Shown here: positions 32,573-40,451 of the stretch, piece by piece
How positions within the stretch are numbered: position 1 is the first letter of the stretch
Layout of the letters: the number at the start of each line of letters is the position of its first letter
Origin: Bordetella parapertussis
GTDB lineage: Bacteria; Pseudomonadota; Gammaproteobacteria; Burkholderiales; SG8-41
Assembly (NCBI GenBank): GCA_945861275.1
Contig: CAMATZ010000004.1
Coordinates: 62,001 to 126,000, forward strand
Direction: 5' to 3'
DNA length: 64,000 nucleotides
Notes under the pieces: model-generated
What the model was told of the DNA's origin: nothing
Database searches by the model: none
What the model saw: only the letters and a program-made list of their open reading frames with translations
Position numbers and translations under genes: made by a program

Positions 32573-33290
32573 TCGCGCAGCCGGCCCACGTATTATGCGC
32601 ATACTGATCAATCGAACCCCTGCAAGGAACGCCCTATGGAAGCCGCCCTCCCCTTTAAACACCGCTCGTTCCCTTTGAGCATCCACTCTGGCAAAGGCGC
32701 CCTGGATGAACTGCGTGGAGAAGTGAATCGCACCAAAGCAAAGCGCGCTTTCGTGGTGTGCGGCAAATCGGTTGCACACAAGACCGATCTTATTGACCGC
32801 GTCAGGGCGAATCTTGGTGACTATTACGCAGGCATTTTCGATGGCGTGGAAGTATCGTCACCGCTGCCGTCGGTGCATAAAGGTGTCGCCGCCGCGCGCG
32901 AAGCCGGGGCCGATCTCATCGTGGCCGTCGGTGGCGGCAGTGCGATGGTGACTGCCCGCGCGATCGTTATCCTGCTCGCCGAAAAGGGCGATATCCACGA
33001 GATTTGTACGCAATACCCGCCCGGTCAGCCGCCGGTGAGTCCAAAGCTGATGGCGCGCAAGATTCCGAACATTCTGGTGCTGACCACGCCGAGCACGGCG
33101 ATGACGCGGGGAGGCACCGCGGTCAAGGATGTCGAACGAAGTCACCGCCTGGAATTGTTCGACCCCAAGACGCGCCCTGCCGCGATGATCTGGGATGACG
33201 ATGCTCTGCTCACTGCACCGGCTGATCTTTTCCTGAGCACATCTGCATCCGCACTCAGCGGCATCCTTGCCAGCACGGCATCGCCGCGCA
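32572..33290 (+). repeat. segmental duplication, right copy (5' half of Fe-ADH gene)
   Basis: Partner of 27223-27940. The shared upstream segment GGCCCACGTATTATGCGCAT lies about 45 bp before the ATG in both copies and may contain their promoter (TATTAT as -10). After about 33290 only this copy continues with dehydrogenase sequence. Confidence 0.85.
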
Positions 33291-33832
33291 TCAATCCCCT
33301 TGCGCTCTCGGATTTACTGCATGCGCTGCGGCTGTCGCTGGAGAGCCTGCCGCTCATGCGCAGCGATCCGAACAACACGACGGCACGCATGAATCTGGTC
33401 GCAGCTTCATTTCTGAGCAATCGCGCGCTCGACAGCATGCGCGGGCGCGCGTTCGGGCTGATTTCGTCGCTGGGACATGTCATCGACACGTTGTATGCGA
33501 ATATCAGTCACGGCGACGCCAGTTCGCTGACCACTGCCTGGAGCATGCGATTTAATCTTGAGCAGACTTCAGGCGGATTGGCGCGCCTGGCGCAGGCGCT
33601 GGGCGTTGCTGACGGACTGCCGGAAATTGCAGCGGCAAATCGCGCACCGGATTTCATCGAGGATTTCTATCGCAAGCTAGGCCTGCCCGTGCGTCTGCGT
33701 GATGTCGGCATTCCGGAGGAGGACATCGATCACATTGCAGAGGAAGCGATGGGTGACTTCTACCTGCATCAGAATGCGCGCAAAGTGAAAAGCAAGACGG
33801 AGCTGACCGAACTGCTCACAAAAATGTGGTGA
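32636..33832 (+). CDS. iron-containing alcohol dehydrogenase/maleylacetate reductase-like protein
   Basis: A 398-residue protein of the Fe-ADH superfamily (PF00465). The NAD-binding half has VAVGGGSAMVTARAI near residue 98 and LTTPSTAMTRGGTAV. The helical half retains SLGHVIDTLYANISHGDASS, with two of the usual metal histidines. The segment that normally provides the aspartate and first histidine (DALTHAIE-like) reads SASALSGILASTAS instead, so those two ligands are missing. Maleylacetate reductases are metal-independent members and fit better than true Fe-ADHs. AAGGA precedes the ATG. It is the intact version of the truncated gene at 27288 and ends 21 bp from a convergent Bug receptor. Confidence 0.85.
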   Translation: MEAALPFKHRSFPLSIHSGKGALDELRGEVNRTKAKRAFVVCGKSVAHKTDLIDRVRANLGDYYAGIFDGVEVSSPLPSVHKGVAAAREAGADLIVAVGGGSAMVTARAIVILLAEKGDIHEICTQYPPGQPPVSPKLMARKIPNILVLTTPSTAMTRGGTAVKDVERSHRLELFDPKTRPAAMIWDDDALLTAPADLFLSTSASALSGILASTASPRINPLALSDLLHALRLSLESLPLMRSDPNNTTARMNLVAASFLSNRALDSMRGRAFGLISSLGHVIDTLYANISHGDASSLTTAWSMRFNLEQTSGGLARLAQALGVADGLPEIAAANRAPDFIEDFYRKLGLPVRLRDVGIPEEDIDHIAEEAMGDFYLHQNARKVKSKTELTELLTKMW

Positions 33833-33853
33833 TTCGCGTTGTCTGTGACGGCG

Positions 33854-34834
33854 CTAAAAAAACTTCAAGTTGAGTTGCTTCACCTGCTGCTCGATTTCGA
33901 CATATTCGCGCGCCATTGACGCCCTCAGCTCGTCGGACGTCATGCGCTCACCGGGTTGCGCACCTTCGGACGCGAGCCGCTGCGCCATCTGTGGGGAATG
34001 CATCCCATCACCCACGACGCGACGAATCGCGGCAACAATCGGGGGTGGGGTGCCCGCCGGCGCAAACAGGATGTAGCGATTGGTGATCTTGAAGCCGGGC
34101 ACGCCTTGCTCGGCGATTGTCGGCAGATCAGGCAAGGCCGGTATGCGCGTGAGACCCATCGCAGCCAGCGCACGCACCTTGCCGGTCTTGATCGCAGTGG
34201 TCGCTGCGATCGAACTTCCGGCAACCATATGAATCTCTCCTCCCATGACTGCAACAATGGACGGCGCTGTGCCCTTATAGGGAACGTGCCTTAACTTCGC
34301 GCCGGTAGCGACTGCCAGCCGTTCCATCCCCAGATGGACTGTGCCGCCGATGCCCGAGCTTCCATACGTCAGCGGTTGCTTTGCCGAATAAGCAACAAGC
34401 TCCTTCAATGACTCGACGGGCAGGTTCAGACCGATGACGAGAATGTAGGGCTGAGCGGTCATCATGACTATGGGATCGAAGGCTTTGAGAACGTCAAAAG
34501 GCACGCGCTTGGTCGCGCCGAGAAACAACAGGCTGTCCGCGTAACTGAGAAGCGTGTAACCGTCAGGCGCCGCCCTTGCAACCAACTCGGTGGCGATTAC
34601 GCCACTACCGCCGGCACGGTTATCGACCACGACAGTTTGGCCCCAACGCTCGGTCAACATCTGTGCTGCGGAGCGCGCGATCGCATCGGCGCCGGCGCCG
34701 GGGGATACGGTCACAACGATGCGGATCGGTCGCAGCGGATAGTTGGCCGGCTTCTCCTGCGCCAGTGCCGCCGTGTTGCATGCGAGCACAACGGGCGTTA
34801 GCCAACAACACAATCTTCTGAGTACGTCATGCAT
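33854..34834 (-). CDS. Bug/TctC-family periplasmic solute receptor
   Basis: A 326-residue receptor; signal peptide MHDVLRRLCCWLTPVVLACN to the ALAQ site. The lobe-I motif is altered to VVTVSPGAGADAIARSAAQM, where paralogues have xPYxPGG, followed by VVVDNRAGGSGVIATELVARA and HVPYKGTAPSIVAVMGGEIHM. Start 34834 was chosen because GAGGAGAAAA precedes that ATG and the signal peptide starts there. The sequence is divergent from the other receptors and may bind a different anion. It is convergent with the dehydrogenase gene, and the pair may form a functional unit. Confidence 0.92.
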   Translation of the reverse strand: MHDVLRRLCCWLTPVVLACNTAALAQEKPANYPLRPIRIVVTVSPGAGADAIARSAAQMLTERWGQTVVVDNRAGGSGVIATELVARAAPDGYTLLSYADSLLFLGATKRVPFDVLKAFDPIVMMTAQPYILVIGLNLPVESLKELVAYSAKQPLTYGSSGIGGTVHLGMERLAVATGAKLRHVPYKGTAPSIVAVMGGEIHMVAGSSIAATTAIKTGKVRALAAMGLTRIPALPDLPTIAEQGVPGFKITNRYILFAPAGTPPPIVAAIRRVVGDGMHSPQMAQRLASEGAQPGERMTSDELRASMAREYVEIEQQVKQLNLKFF

Positions 34835-34906
34835 GGGGTTTTCTCCTCGGACTTGGTACGCACCGCACCTGAGCACAACGCTAAGCGGCCGCGGCAATCA
34901 AACACG

Positions 34907-35470
34907 CTACTGCTTGAACGCCTCGATCTGAATTGTGATCTTCACTTCGTCGCCGATTCCAACCGCGCCGCGCTTGATGCCAAACTCGCTGCGCTTGATC
35001 GCGGTGTCGGCTTCGGCCCCGCACATCTCGCGCTTGTAAACCGGATGCAACTGGCAACGGAATGAGCTCACGTTAAGACTTACCGCTTTAGTGATTCCCA
35101 TGATCGTCAAATCCCCATCGGCGCCGGCGAACACATCCCCATTGAAGCGCAGGCGATTGGACTTGAACGTCATCGTCGGATGCCGCTCGACGTCAAGATA
35201 ATCCTCGCTGCGCAAATGCTTGTCACGGGCTTCGTGCCCGGTGTCCACCGAAGTCATGGCGATTGCGACATCGATGGTTCCCGTTTTCGCGGCACGGTCC
35301 AGCGCTATTTTCGCCTCGGTCCGGTTGAATCGTCCGCGCAGCCAGGAGATGCCCAGGTGTCCGGTAGCAAAATAGGCATAGGTGTGGTTGGGATCAGCCA
35401 CATAGACTTCCTGTGATTGCGCAGGAAACGCGGCGGCAGCGGCGGCAAGCAGTAGCAGGGAACGAATCAT
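34907..35470 (-). CDS. YceI-family periplasmic lipid-binding protein
   Basis: A 187-residue exported lipocalin-like protein (PF04264). Signal peptide MIRSLLLLAAAAAAFPAQSQ. The mature part opens YVADPNHTYAYFATGHLGIS and contains GTIDVAIAMTSVDTGHEARD and HLRSEDYLDVERHPTMTFKS, all family hallmarks. YceI proteins bind isoprenoid chains such as polyprenyl-quinone precursors. Start 35470 follows GAGGA. It is the last of three same-strand genes (cytochrome b561, YceI, YceI), which are often found together, suggesting transport or protection of quinones for the cytochrome. Confidence 0.92.
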   Translation of the reverse strand: MIRSLLLLAAAAAAFPAQSQEVYVADPNHTYAYFATGHLGISWLRGRFNRTEAKIALDRAAKTGTIDVAIAMTSVDTGHEARDKHLRSEDYLDVERHPTMTFKSNRLRFNGDVFAGADGDLTIMGITKAVSLNVSSFRCQLHPVYKREMCGAEADTAIKRSEFGIKRGAVGIGDEVKITIQIEAFKQ

Positions 35471-35522
35471 GGAAATCCTCTCAGTGTCGATTGCGAACAT
35501 CGATCCAGTGCACTGGATCGGA

Positions 35523-36119
35523 CTATTTTTTCACGGCCGCGGGCGCTTTCGCGATCAGCAGCCGAAATTTGACCAGCACTTCATCAGCCACGGTATCCGT
35601 GTCCTTCCACACACCCTCGCCGATGTTATACAACAGGCGCCTGATCGGAAACTGGCCTTCGTAAACACCCGTGCCGCCCTCCTCCTTCCAGGTAAACGGC
35701 GCCGTCACCTCCAGCGTTTTGCCCTTGATCGTCAGCGGACCGCGCGCTTCGAAACGCCCGCCGCCCAGCGCGCGCACGGTCGACGCCACGAACGTCGCCT
35801 TGGGATGGGTCTTGGCGTCGAACCACTGCCGTCCCTTCACGTCATCGTTGATTTCAGCATTGCCGATGTCGAAGCTGCCGACCTCGATCTCGATGCGCGC
35901 TTTGCTCGTTTCTGGTTTCGCCGCATCGAACACGATCTCCGCGCTGAACTTTCTGAACTGCGCCTCGACCGGAATGTTCATCTGCCGCGATACGGCGCTG
36001 ACGCGGCTCTTGTCATAAAGCACCGGCTGCGCGCTTGCCTGCGGAATCACAGCAAGCCCGCCACTCAGCAACAGCAGGCTCAGAAGCATTCCGTGAGTGC
36101 GTGTTTTTAATCTGTGCAT
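35523..36119 (-). CDS. YceI-family periplasmic protein (second paralogue)
   Basis: A 198-residue exported YceI protein. The signal peptide ends VIPQASA-QPVLYDKSRV. The core reads IEIEVGSFDIGNAEINDDVKG, QWFDAKTHPKATFVASTVRA and GPLTIKGKTLEVTAPF. It is quite different from its neighbour at 34907, so the two are old paralogues that may hold different ligands or form a heterodimer. It lies 7 bp downstream of the cytochrome b561 gene on the same strand, clearly an operon. Confidence 0.92.
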   Translation of the reverse strand: MHRLKTRTHGMLLSLLLLSGGLAVIPQASAQPVLYDKSRVSAVSRQMNIPVEAQFRKFSAEIVFDAAKPETSKARIEIEVGSFDIGNAEINDDVKGRQWFDAKTHPKATFVASTVRALGGGRFEARGPLTIKGKTLEVTAPFTWKEEGGTGVYEGQFPIRRLLYNIGEGVWKDTDTVADEVLVKFRLLIAKAPAAVKK

Positions 36120-36126
36120 GCGCGAT

Positions 36127-36672
36127 TCATCCCTTTCCGGTAAACAGCATTCTGGTCAGCACGTTATCGCGATCGACTACATGATGCTTGATTGCCGCCA
36201 GCACATGCAACACCACCAGCGTCAGCAAGGTATAGTTCAAAAAGACATGCACGCTGCGCAATAGTTCCGCCAGCGCCTTGTCCGCCGCAAGCGGATTGGG
36301 CAACGGCACCAGCCCAAGATAAAGCGTGGCCACGCCGAAAGCCGAGCTCATCAGCCATCCCGTCAGCGGTATCACCAGAATGAGCGCATAGAGCGCCAGG
36401 TGACTCACCGCAGCGGCGCGCCGTTGCCACGCCGGCATTGCGGCAGGAAGTGGCGGCGGCGGATGCGTCATGCGCCACGCGAGCCGCACAACCGCCAGCA
36501 GGAACACCGTGACACCGATCCACTTGTGCCAGGCGACGAGTTTCAGCTTCAGCGGCGAGAACTTGAGTCCCGTCATATAGACTGCCAGCGCGAAACCGCA
36601 CGCGATCAGGATGAATATCACCCAATGCAATGCGATCGCGGTAGCGGTGTAGCGCTCGACAGGAGCATTCAT
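36127..36672 (-). CDS. cytochrome b561-family di-heme membrane protein
   Basis: A 181-residue inner-membrane cytochrome b (CybB-like, PF01292). Four membrane helices; heme-ligand histidines are visible in TAIALHWVIF, VAWHKWIGVT, VSHLALYALI and VLHVLAAIKHH. Such proteins oxidise ubiquinol and pass electrons to superoxide or periplasmic acceptors. Start 36672 (MNAPVERYTATAIALHW) matches the family; the open frame continues upstream through GC-rich repeats that are not coding. It is first in the operon with the two YceI genes, the usual yceI/cybB pairing. Confidence 0.92.
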   Translation of the reverse strand: MNAPVERYTATAIALHWVIFILIACGFALAVYMTGLKFSPLKLKLVAWHKWIGVTVFLLAVVRLAWRMTHPPPPLPAAMPAWQRRAAAVSHLALYALILVIPLTGWLMSSAFGVATLYLGLVPLPNPLAADKALAELLRSVHVFLNYTLLTLVVLHVLAAIKHHVVDRDNVLTRMLFTGKG

Positions 36673-36756
36673 GGATGGGCAGGGAAACGACGCGAAAATG
36701 GACGATGCGCACAGCGTATCATGGGCGGGCGAATCGCGGCCCGCTGACGGCCGCTT

Positions 36757-36987
36757 CCGGGTGCGATTCAAACTGATGTGGAAGCACGAAAATTTATTCG
36801 AATCAAAGAAACTCCCTCGCCCGCCCTGGGGCGGGAGAGGGCGGGGGTGAGGGTAGGGGAAGCACAATGTTTGCTCTGCAGACAGCCCTACCCTCACCCC
36901 AACCCTCTCCCGCCCAGGCGGGCGAGGGAGCCGAGTTGCGACGATGCGTAGGCACCCGTGCTTCCACATCAGTTTGAATCGCACCCG
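36757..36987. repeat. nested inverted-repeat element
   Basis: Outer arms of about 30 bp, perfect over GTGCGATTCAAACTGATGTG plus GAAGCAC (36761-36787) and its reverse complement (36958-36984), enclose a second, GC-rich inverted repeat: CTCCCTCGCCCGCC...GGGTGAGGGTAGGG (36812-36858) against CCCTACCCTCACCCC...GGGCGAGGGAG (36886-36930). The inner unit is of the CCCTCxCCC type dispersed in many proteobacteria. A single outer arm recurs at 51866-51889. There is no ORF inside, so this looks like a non-autonomous element with a second repeat nested in it. Confidence 0.8.
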
Positions 36988-37096
36988 CCGCTTCCACCAT
37001 GCGTTCACGTTCACTCTGACGATCCACCACTTCTGCACCGGGCACGGAATGGTTTACTATAAGGCTGGTAAGTCTGCTCAAAGAAAGGAAGCCAAC

Positions 37097-37522
37097 ATGG
37101 CGCAGCCGCACGGAGAACACAATACCAGGTTACTCGATTGGGAGGCGCTCGTGATCGGCGAGAAACTGCCCACCTTGTCCTATGTTTTAACGCAGGAGAT
37201 GGTCGACGAATTCCGCAAGGGCGTCATGGATCCGGAGGCGGCCTTTCCCACGATCTCACAAAAAGTGGATGTGCGCCCGTATCACCTGGTGTACCACGAC
37301 GACGGTTCGGTGAATGCGCGCTGCGCGTTTTACTGCTACAACGCGCCCATCCCCGGCAAGCGTATTACGGTCCAGGCATGGATTGCCGACAAGTATGCGC
37401 GTCGCGGCAAAAATTACATCGTCACCCAGGCAGTGTCGGTTGACGAGGATGGCCGTCTGCTGGATCGCGTCATCACCCATGAGCTTAAGCAGCCTTCGGA
37501 GGTAGGAAAAAAATGGCAATAG
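37097..37522 (+). CDS. MaoC-like/hot-dog fold protein, subunit 1
   Basis: A 141-residue protein. The N-terminal part reads LVIGEKLPTLSYVLTQEMVD, then DVRPYHLVYHDDGSVNARCAFY and ITVQAWIADKYARRGKNYIV, a hot-dog layout of MaoC-like dehydratases or thioesterases. The catalytic Asp-His of a hydratase is not obvious in this subunit. It overlaps the next gene by 10 bp; paired half-domains of this kind form a heterodimeric enoyl-CoA-hydratase-like unit. AAAGGAAG precedes ATG 37097. Confidence 0.75.
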   Translation: MAQPHGEHNTRLLDWEALVIGEKLPTLSYVLTQEMVDEFRKGVMDPEAAFPTISQKVDVRPYHLVYHDDGSVNARCAFYCYNAPIPGKRITVQAWIADKYARRGKNYIVTQAVSVDEDGRLLDRVITHELKQPSEVGKKWQ

Positions 37523-37962
37523 TGCGCAACTACACAGTGGGCGACCCGTTGCCGCCGCTGACCAAGCATATGACGCAAGACGCCATTAATGCGTTTGAGA
37601 AGAGCGGCGGCGCAACCGGCCCGAGTCAGTTTACCGATTTGGAAACCGCCAAGAGTACGCTGGGCACGGCCAGCACGGTTGCTTCCGGTCGCATGTCGCT
37701 GACGTTTGCCACAGAGCTGTTGCGGCGTTACTTTGGCGCGGACGTATACAACGGCGGGGGCATGGTGGATCTGCGATTTCTGCGTCCGGTGCGGCCGGGA
37801 GATTCCGTCACTTTTACCGGCAAGGTCACCGCGACTGCCAAGGAAGCCGATGGCACCCGTGTCACCGTGGAGGTGAGCGCCACCAACCAGAAGGGCGCCG
37901 TCACTGCGGCAGGCATGGGCGCATGCATCGTGCCCAGCGGCTACATGCCCGCGGAAGAGTAA
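37513..37962 (+). CDS. MaoC-like/hot-dog fold protein, subunit 2
   Basis: A 149-residue hot-dog protein with YTVGDPLPPLTKHMTQDAIN, then a long middle helix region (ATELLRRYFGADVYNGGGMV) and RFLRPVRPGDSVTFTGKVTA plus VEVSATNQKGAVTAAGMGAC. The last two segments are standard MaoC C-terminal strands. It overlaps subunit 1 by 10 bp, so the two are translated together in near-equal amounts. They probably hydrate or dehydrate an acyl-CoA. The active Asp/His pair expected in R-hydratases is not evident, so another chemistry is possible. Confidence 0.8.
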   Translation: MAIVRNYTVGDPLPPLTKHMTQDAINAFEKSGGATGPSQFTDLETAKSTLGTASTVASGRMSLTFATELLRRYFGADVYNGGGMVDLRFLRPVRPGDSVTFTGKVTATAKEADGTRVTVEVSATNQKGAVTAAGMGACIVPSGYMPAEE

Positions 37963-38084
37963 AAAGCTGGAGTGGCAGCCCGCCGCTGCGCGGGCTACCT
38001 GCATTTGCAACAAAAACGCTTAGATATCCCGAAGCCGGATCCCCGCTACTTCATCACCTGCAGCAATCATGCGCAGCAATGCTG

Positions 38085-38366
38085 CTAGCGGACTGCATCG
38101 TAACCGCCCCGCCCTCCATACTCTGCCTGCGCTATCGCGCGCTGTAGCGCAACCGAAAGTTCCTTCGCGGCAGCGAGCGAAATCTCCAGCGCAATTCGTG
38201 AACCCGGCCCCAGGGCCGAATTCACGAAGTCCAACGTGATGGCGTCTTCGAACATGGCGTGGTTCGGATGGTCGTAGGACACCACGGCATGCGTGAGGTC
38301 TATCCATCCTTCGCCACCCTTGCCCATGCCATCGGTCTTAACAATCTCAAGAATGGAGGTACACAT
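38085..38366 (-). CDS. DUF6295-like small protein
   Basis: A 93-residue protein beginning MCTSILEIVKTDGMGKGGEG and containing HAVVSYDHPNHAMFEDAITL and ALEISLAAAKELSVALQRAI. This pattern matches the small family of unknown function (DUF6295) often placed beside dienelactone hydrolases. It lies 2 bp after the hydrolase stop on the same strand. The conserved YDHPxHA segment suggests a metal or substrate site, which is inference. Confidence 0.7.
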   Translation of the reverse strand: MCTSILEIVKTDGMGKGGEGWIDLTHAVVSYDHPNHAMFEDAITLDFVNSALGPGSRIALEISLAAAKELSVALQRAIAQAEYGGRGGYDAVR

Positions 38367-38368
38367 CG

Positions 38369-39115
38369 CTACTTCGAGAGATGTTTTTCGAAGAACGCAA
38401 ACACCTTCTGCCAGCCGTCCAGCGCCTGCTCCGTGCGATACATCGGCCGGTGGTAGTAGAAGAAGCCGTGGCCTGCGCCATCGTAGCGATGGAAAGTGTA
38501 GTTCTTGCCATGCTTCTTGAGCTCGGCCTCGTGCTGGTTAACCTGCTCCGGCGACGGCGCCTTGTCATCGTTGCCAAACAGGCCTAGCAGCGGGCACGAC
38601 AGGCCGGCGGTGAGATCGACAGGCGCGACCGGCATCTTTGGATTCAAGTCCTCCTTGGCCATCACCACGCGTCCGCCCCACAACTCAACCGCGCAGTCGA
38701 TGTCCTTGTGCGTGCACGCGTAGAGGAAGGTTTGGCGACCGGCCGAACACGAGCCGATCATGCCGACCTTGCCGGTCACGTAGGACTGGGAGCGCAGCCA
38801 CTTCACCGCACCCTCGGTATCGCCCATCGCCTGCGCGTCAGGGACGCCACCCTCGGCACGCACCTTGGCCGCGATGTCGTCCGATTCGCCTTCGCCCGCG
38901 CGGTGAAACAGGTTGTGGCAGATCGCCGCGTAGCCGTGATGCGCGAAGCGGCGCGTGGCCTCGAAATACCACTCGCTCCAGCCGGGAATGTGGTGTACCA
39001 ACACAACGCCGGGGAACGGCCCTGCACCCTGAGGCCGCGCAACATAGGCTGAAATGGGTTCACCGTTGTTGCCTTTTATGGAAATGGTTTCTGCAATCAT
39101 GCCTTGATGGGCCAT
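38369..39115 (-). CDS. dienelactone hydrolase family protein
   Basis: A 248-residue alpha/beta hydrolase (PF01738). The nucleophile motif GSCSAGR contains Cys123, the same position as in classic dienelactone hydrolase; an Asp in GNDDKAPS (183/184) and His216 in GAGHGFF complete the triad. Dienelactone hydrolases open the lactone ring in chlorocatechol breakdown to maleylacetate, but this protein could act on other esters. It is first in a two-gene unit with the DUF6295 gene. Upstream, 288 bp to the Bug receptor contain no gene. Confidence 0.9.
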   Translation of the reverse strand: MAHQGMIAETISIKGNNGEPISAYVARPQGAGPFPGVVLVHHIPGWSEWYFEATRRFAHHGYAAICHNLFHRAGEGESDDIAAKVRAEGGVPDAQAMGDTEGAVKWLRSQSYVTGKVGMIGSCSAGRQTFLYACTHKDIDCAVELWGGRVVMAKEDLNPKMPVAPVDLTAGLSCPLLGLFGNDDKAPSPEQVNQHEAELKKHGKNYTFHRYDGAGHGFFYYHRPMYRTEQALDGWQKVFAFFEKHLSK

Positions 39116-39403
39116 AGTAGATTTCTCCTGTCGATGAAAATGTGGAATTGGATGCTTTGGTTTGCCCTACCCAGCGCAACGCGCCGTGTATTATCACGAT
39201 TGTGACTCAGAAAGCAAAGCCCATAATTTGCAATCCCCAACCTAACGCAGCATGAGTTTCATTGTGTTAGGAAGTCTTGGTCACTTCAGACCGACCGCGA
39301 GGCCCGTTAGCCTGACCTGCCTGCGCGCTGCCCCGGGAATCCGTTCGATGAAAAACTGAATAACCCCTTTCGCAACAGGTGGTCAGCCGCCGCGCCAGAT
39401 TTT

Positions 39404-40375
39404 TCAGTCGGCTTTAGCCCCGGTCGCTTTAATCAGTTGCGCGCTGCGCGAAATTTCGCTGCGGATGAACATCGCGAACTGCTCGGGCGTGCTGGTCCGC
39501 GGCTCCAGCCCCAGTTTGGCCAGCGCATTCCGCATCTCGGGCGAAGCCGCCGCTTTGACGATCAGGCCGTTGAGTCTTGCGACGATATCCTTTGGCACAC
39601 CCGCCGGTGCGAGCATGCCGAACCAGCCTGACAAATCATATCGAGGCAGGCCGGATTCGGCGATCGTTGGAACCAATGGCAGCACCTGTGCGCGTTTGGC
39701 GCTGGTGACGGCAATGGCGCGCAGCTTGTTCGCCGTGAGCAGCGGCAGCACCGCAGGAATGCTGTTGAATGTCATGTCGACTTCGCCGCCGGCCGTGGCG
39801 ACCACGGCATCCGAACCGCCCTTGTACGGAACATGCACAACGTTGACCTTGGCCATTGATTTGAACAGTTCGGCCGCCAGATGCGGCGTACCGCCGACGC
39901 CGGCGGACGAATAATTTAGCTTCCCCGGCTGCGAGCGCGATAATGCAATCACTTCTTTGACGGTGTTTGCCGGCACCGACGGATGCACGACCAGCATGAA
40001 GGCGCCACTTGCGACCAGCGAAACCGGCGCCAGGTCGCGTGCGAGATCATAGCCGAGCTTGCTGCGCAATGCGCCCTGCGCCGGCTCGGCGGCCGAGATC
40101 ACCTCGAGCGTATAACCATCGGCAGGCGCTTTCGCCGTCGCCTCGGTGGCGATAGTGCCACCCGCGCCGGCGCGGTTTTCGACCGTCACTGGCTGGCCCA
40201 GCGCCTCCGCCAATTTCTGCGCCAGTATGCGCGCCACCGAATCGGCACCACCACCAGGGCTGAAGCCGACCAGGATGCGAACCGGCTTGACCGGATAGCC
40301 TTGCGCCATCACAGCGCCGCTCCATAAAGCAGCACAAATGAAGAATGCTACGAGCGGTCCAGTCAATTTTCTCAA
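39404..40375 (-). CDS. Bug/TctC-family periplasmic solute receptor
   Basis: A 323-residue receptor. Signal peptide to about residue 24 (LWSGAVMAQGYPVKPVRIL). It has VGFSPGGGADSVARILAQKL, VTVENRAGAGGTIATEATAKA and HVPYKGGSDAVVATAGGEVDM. The VENRAGAGGTIA form sets it apart from the NRPGGN group. It lies 76 bp downstream of the reverse transcriptase gene on the same strand, but the functional link is doubtful since the island ends here. Confidence 0.92.
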   Translation of the reverse strand: MRKLTGPLVAFFICAALWSGAVMAQGYPVKPVRILVGFSPGGGADSVARILAQKLAEALGQPVTVENRAGAGGTIATEATAKAPADGYTLEVISAAEPAQGALRSKLGYDLARDLAPVSLVASGAFMLVVHPSVPANTVKEVIALSRSQPGKLNYSSAGVGGTPHLAAELFKSMAKVNVVHVPYKGGSDAVVATAGGEVDMTFNSIPAVLPLLTANKLRAIAVTSAKRAQVLPLVPTIAESGLPRYDLSGWFGMLAPAGVPKDIVARLNGLIVKAAASPEMRNALAKLGLEPRTSTPEQFAMFIRSEISRSAQLIKATGAKAD

Positions 40376-40451
40376 ACATCAGTTCCTGAATTGCCGATAT
40401 GGTCACAAAATATTTTCTGCCTAAACTGCTGCATCGGCGAGACAACGGTGC

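Noticed and set aside
36127-37038. 303-residue cytochrome b561
   Set aside because: The first 122 codons cross the nested inverted repeat; the family start is at 36672.
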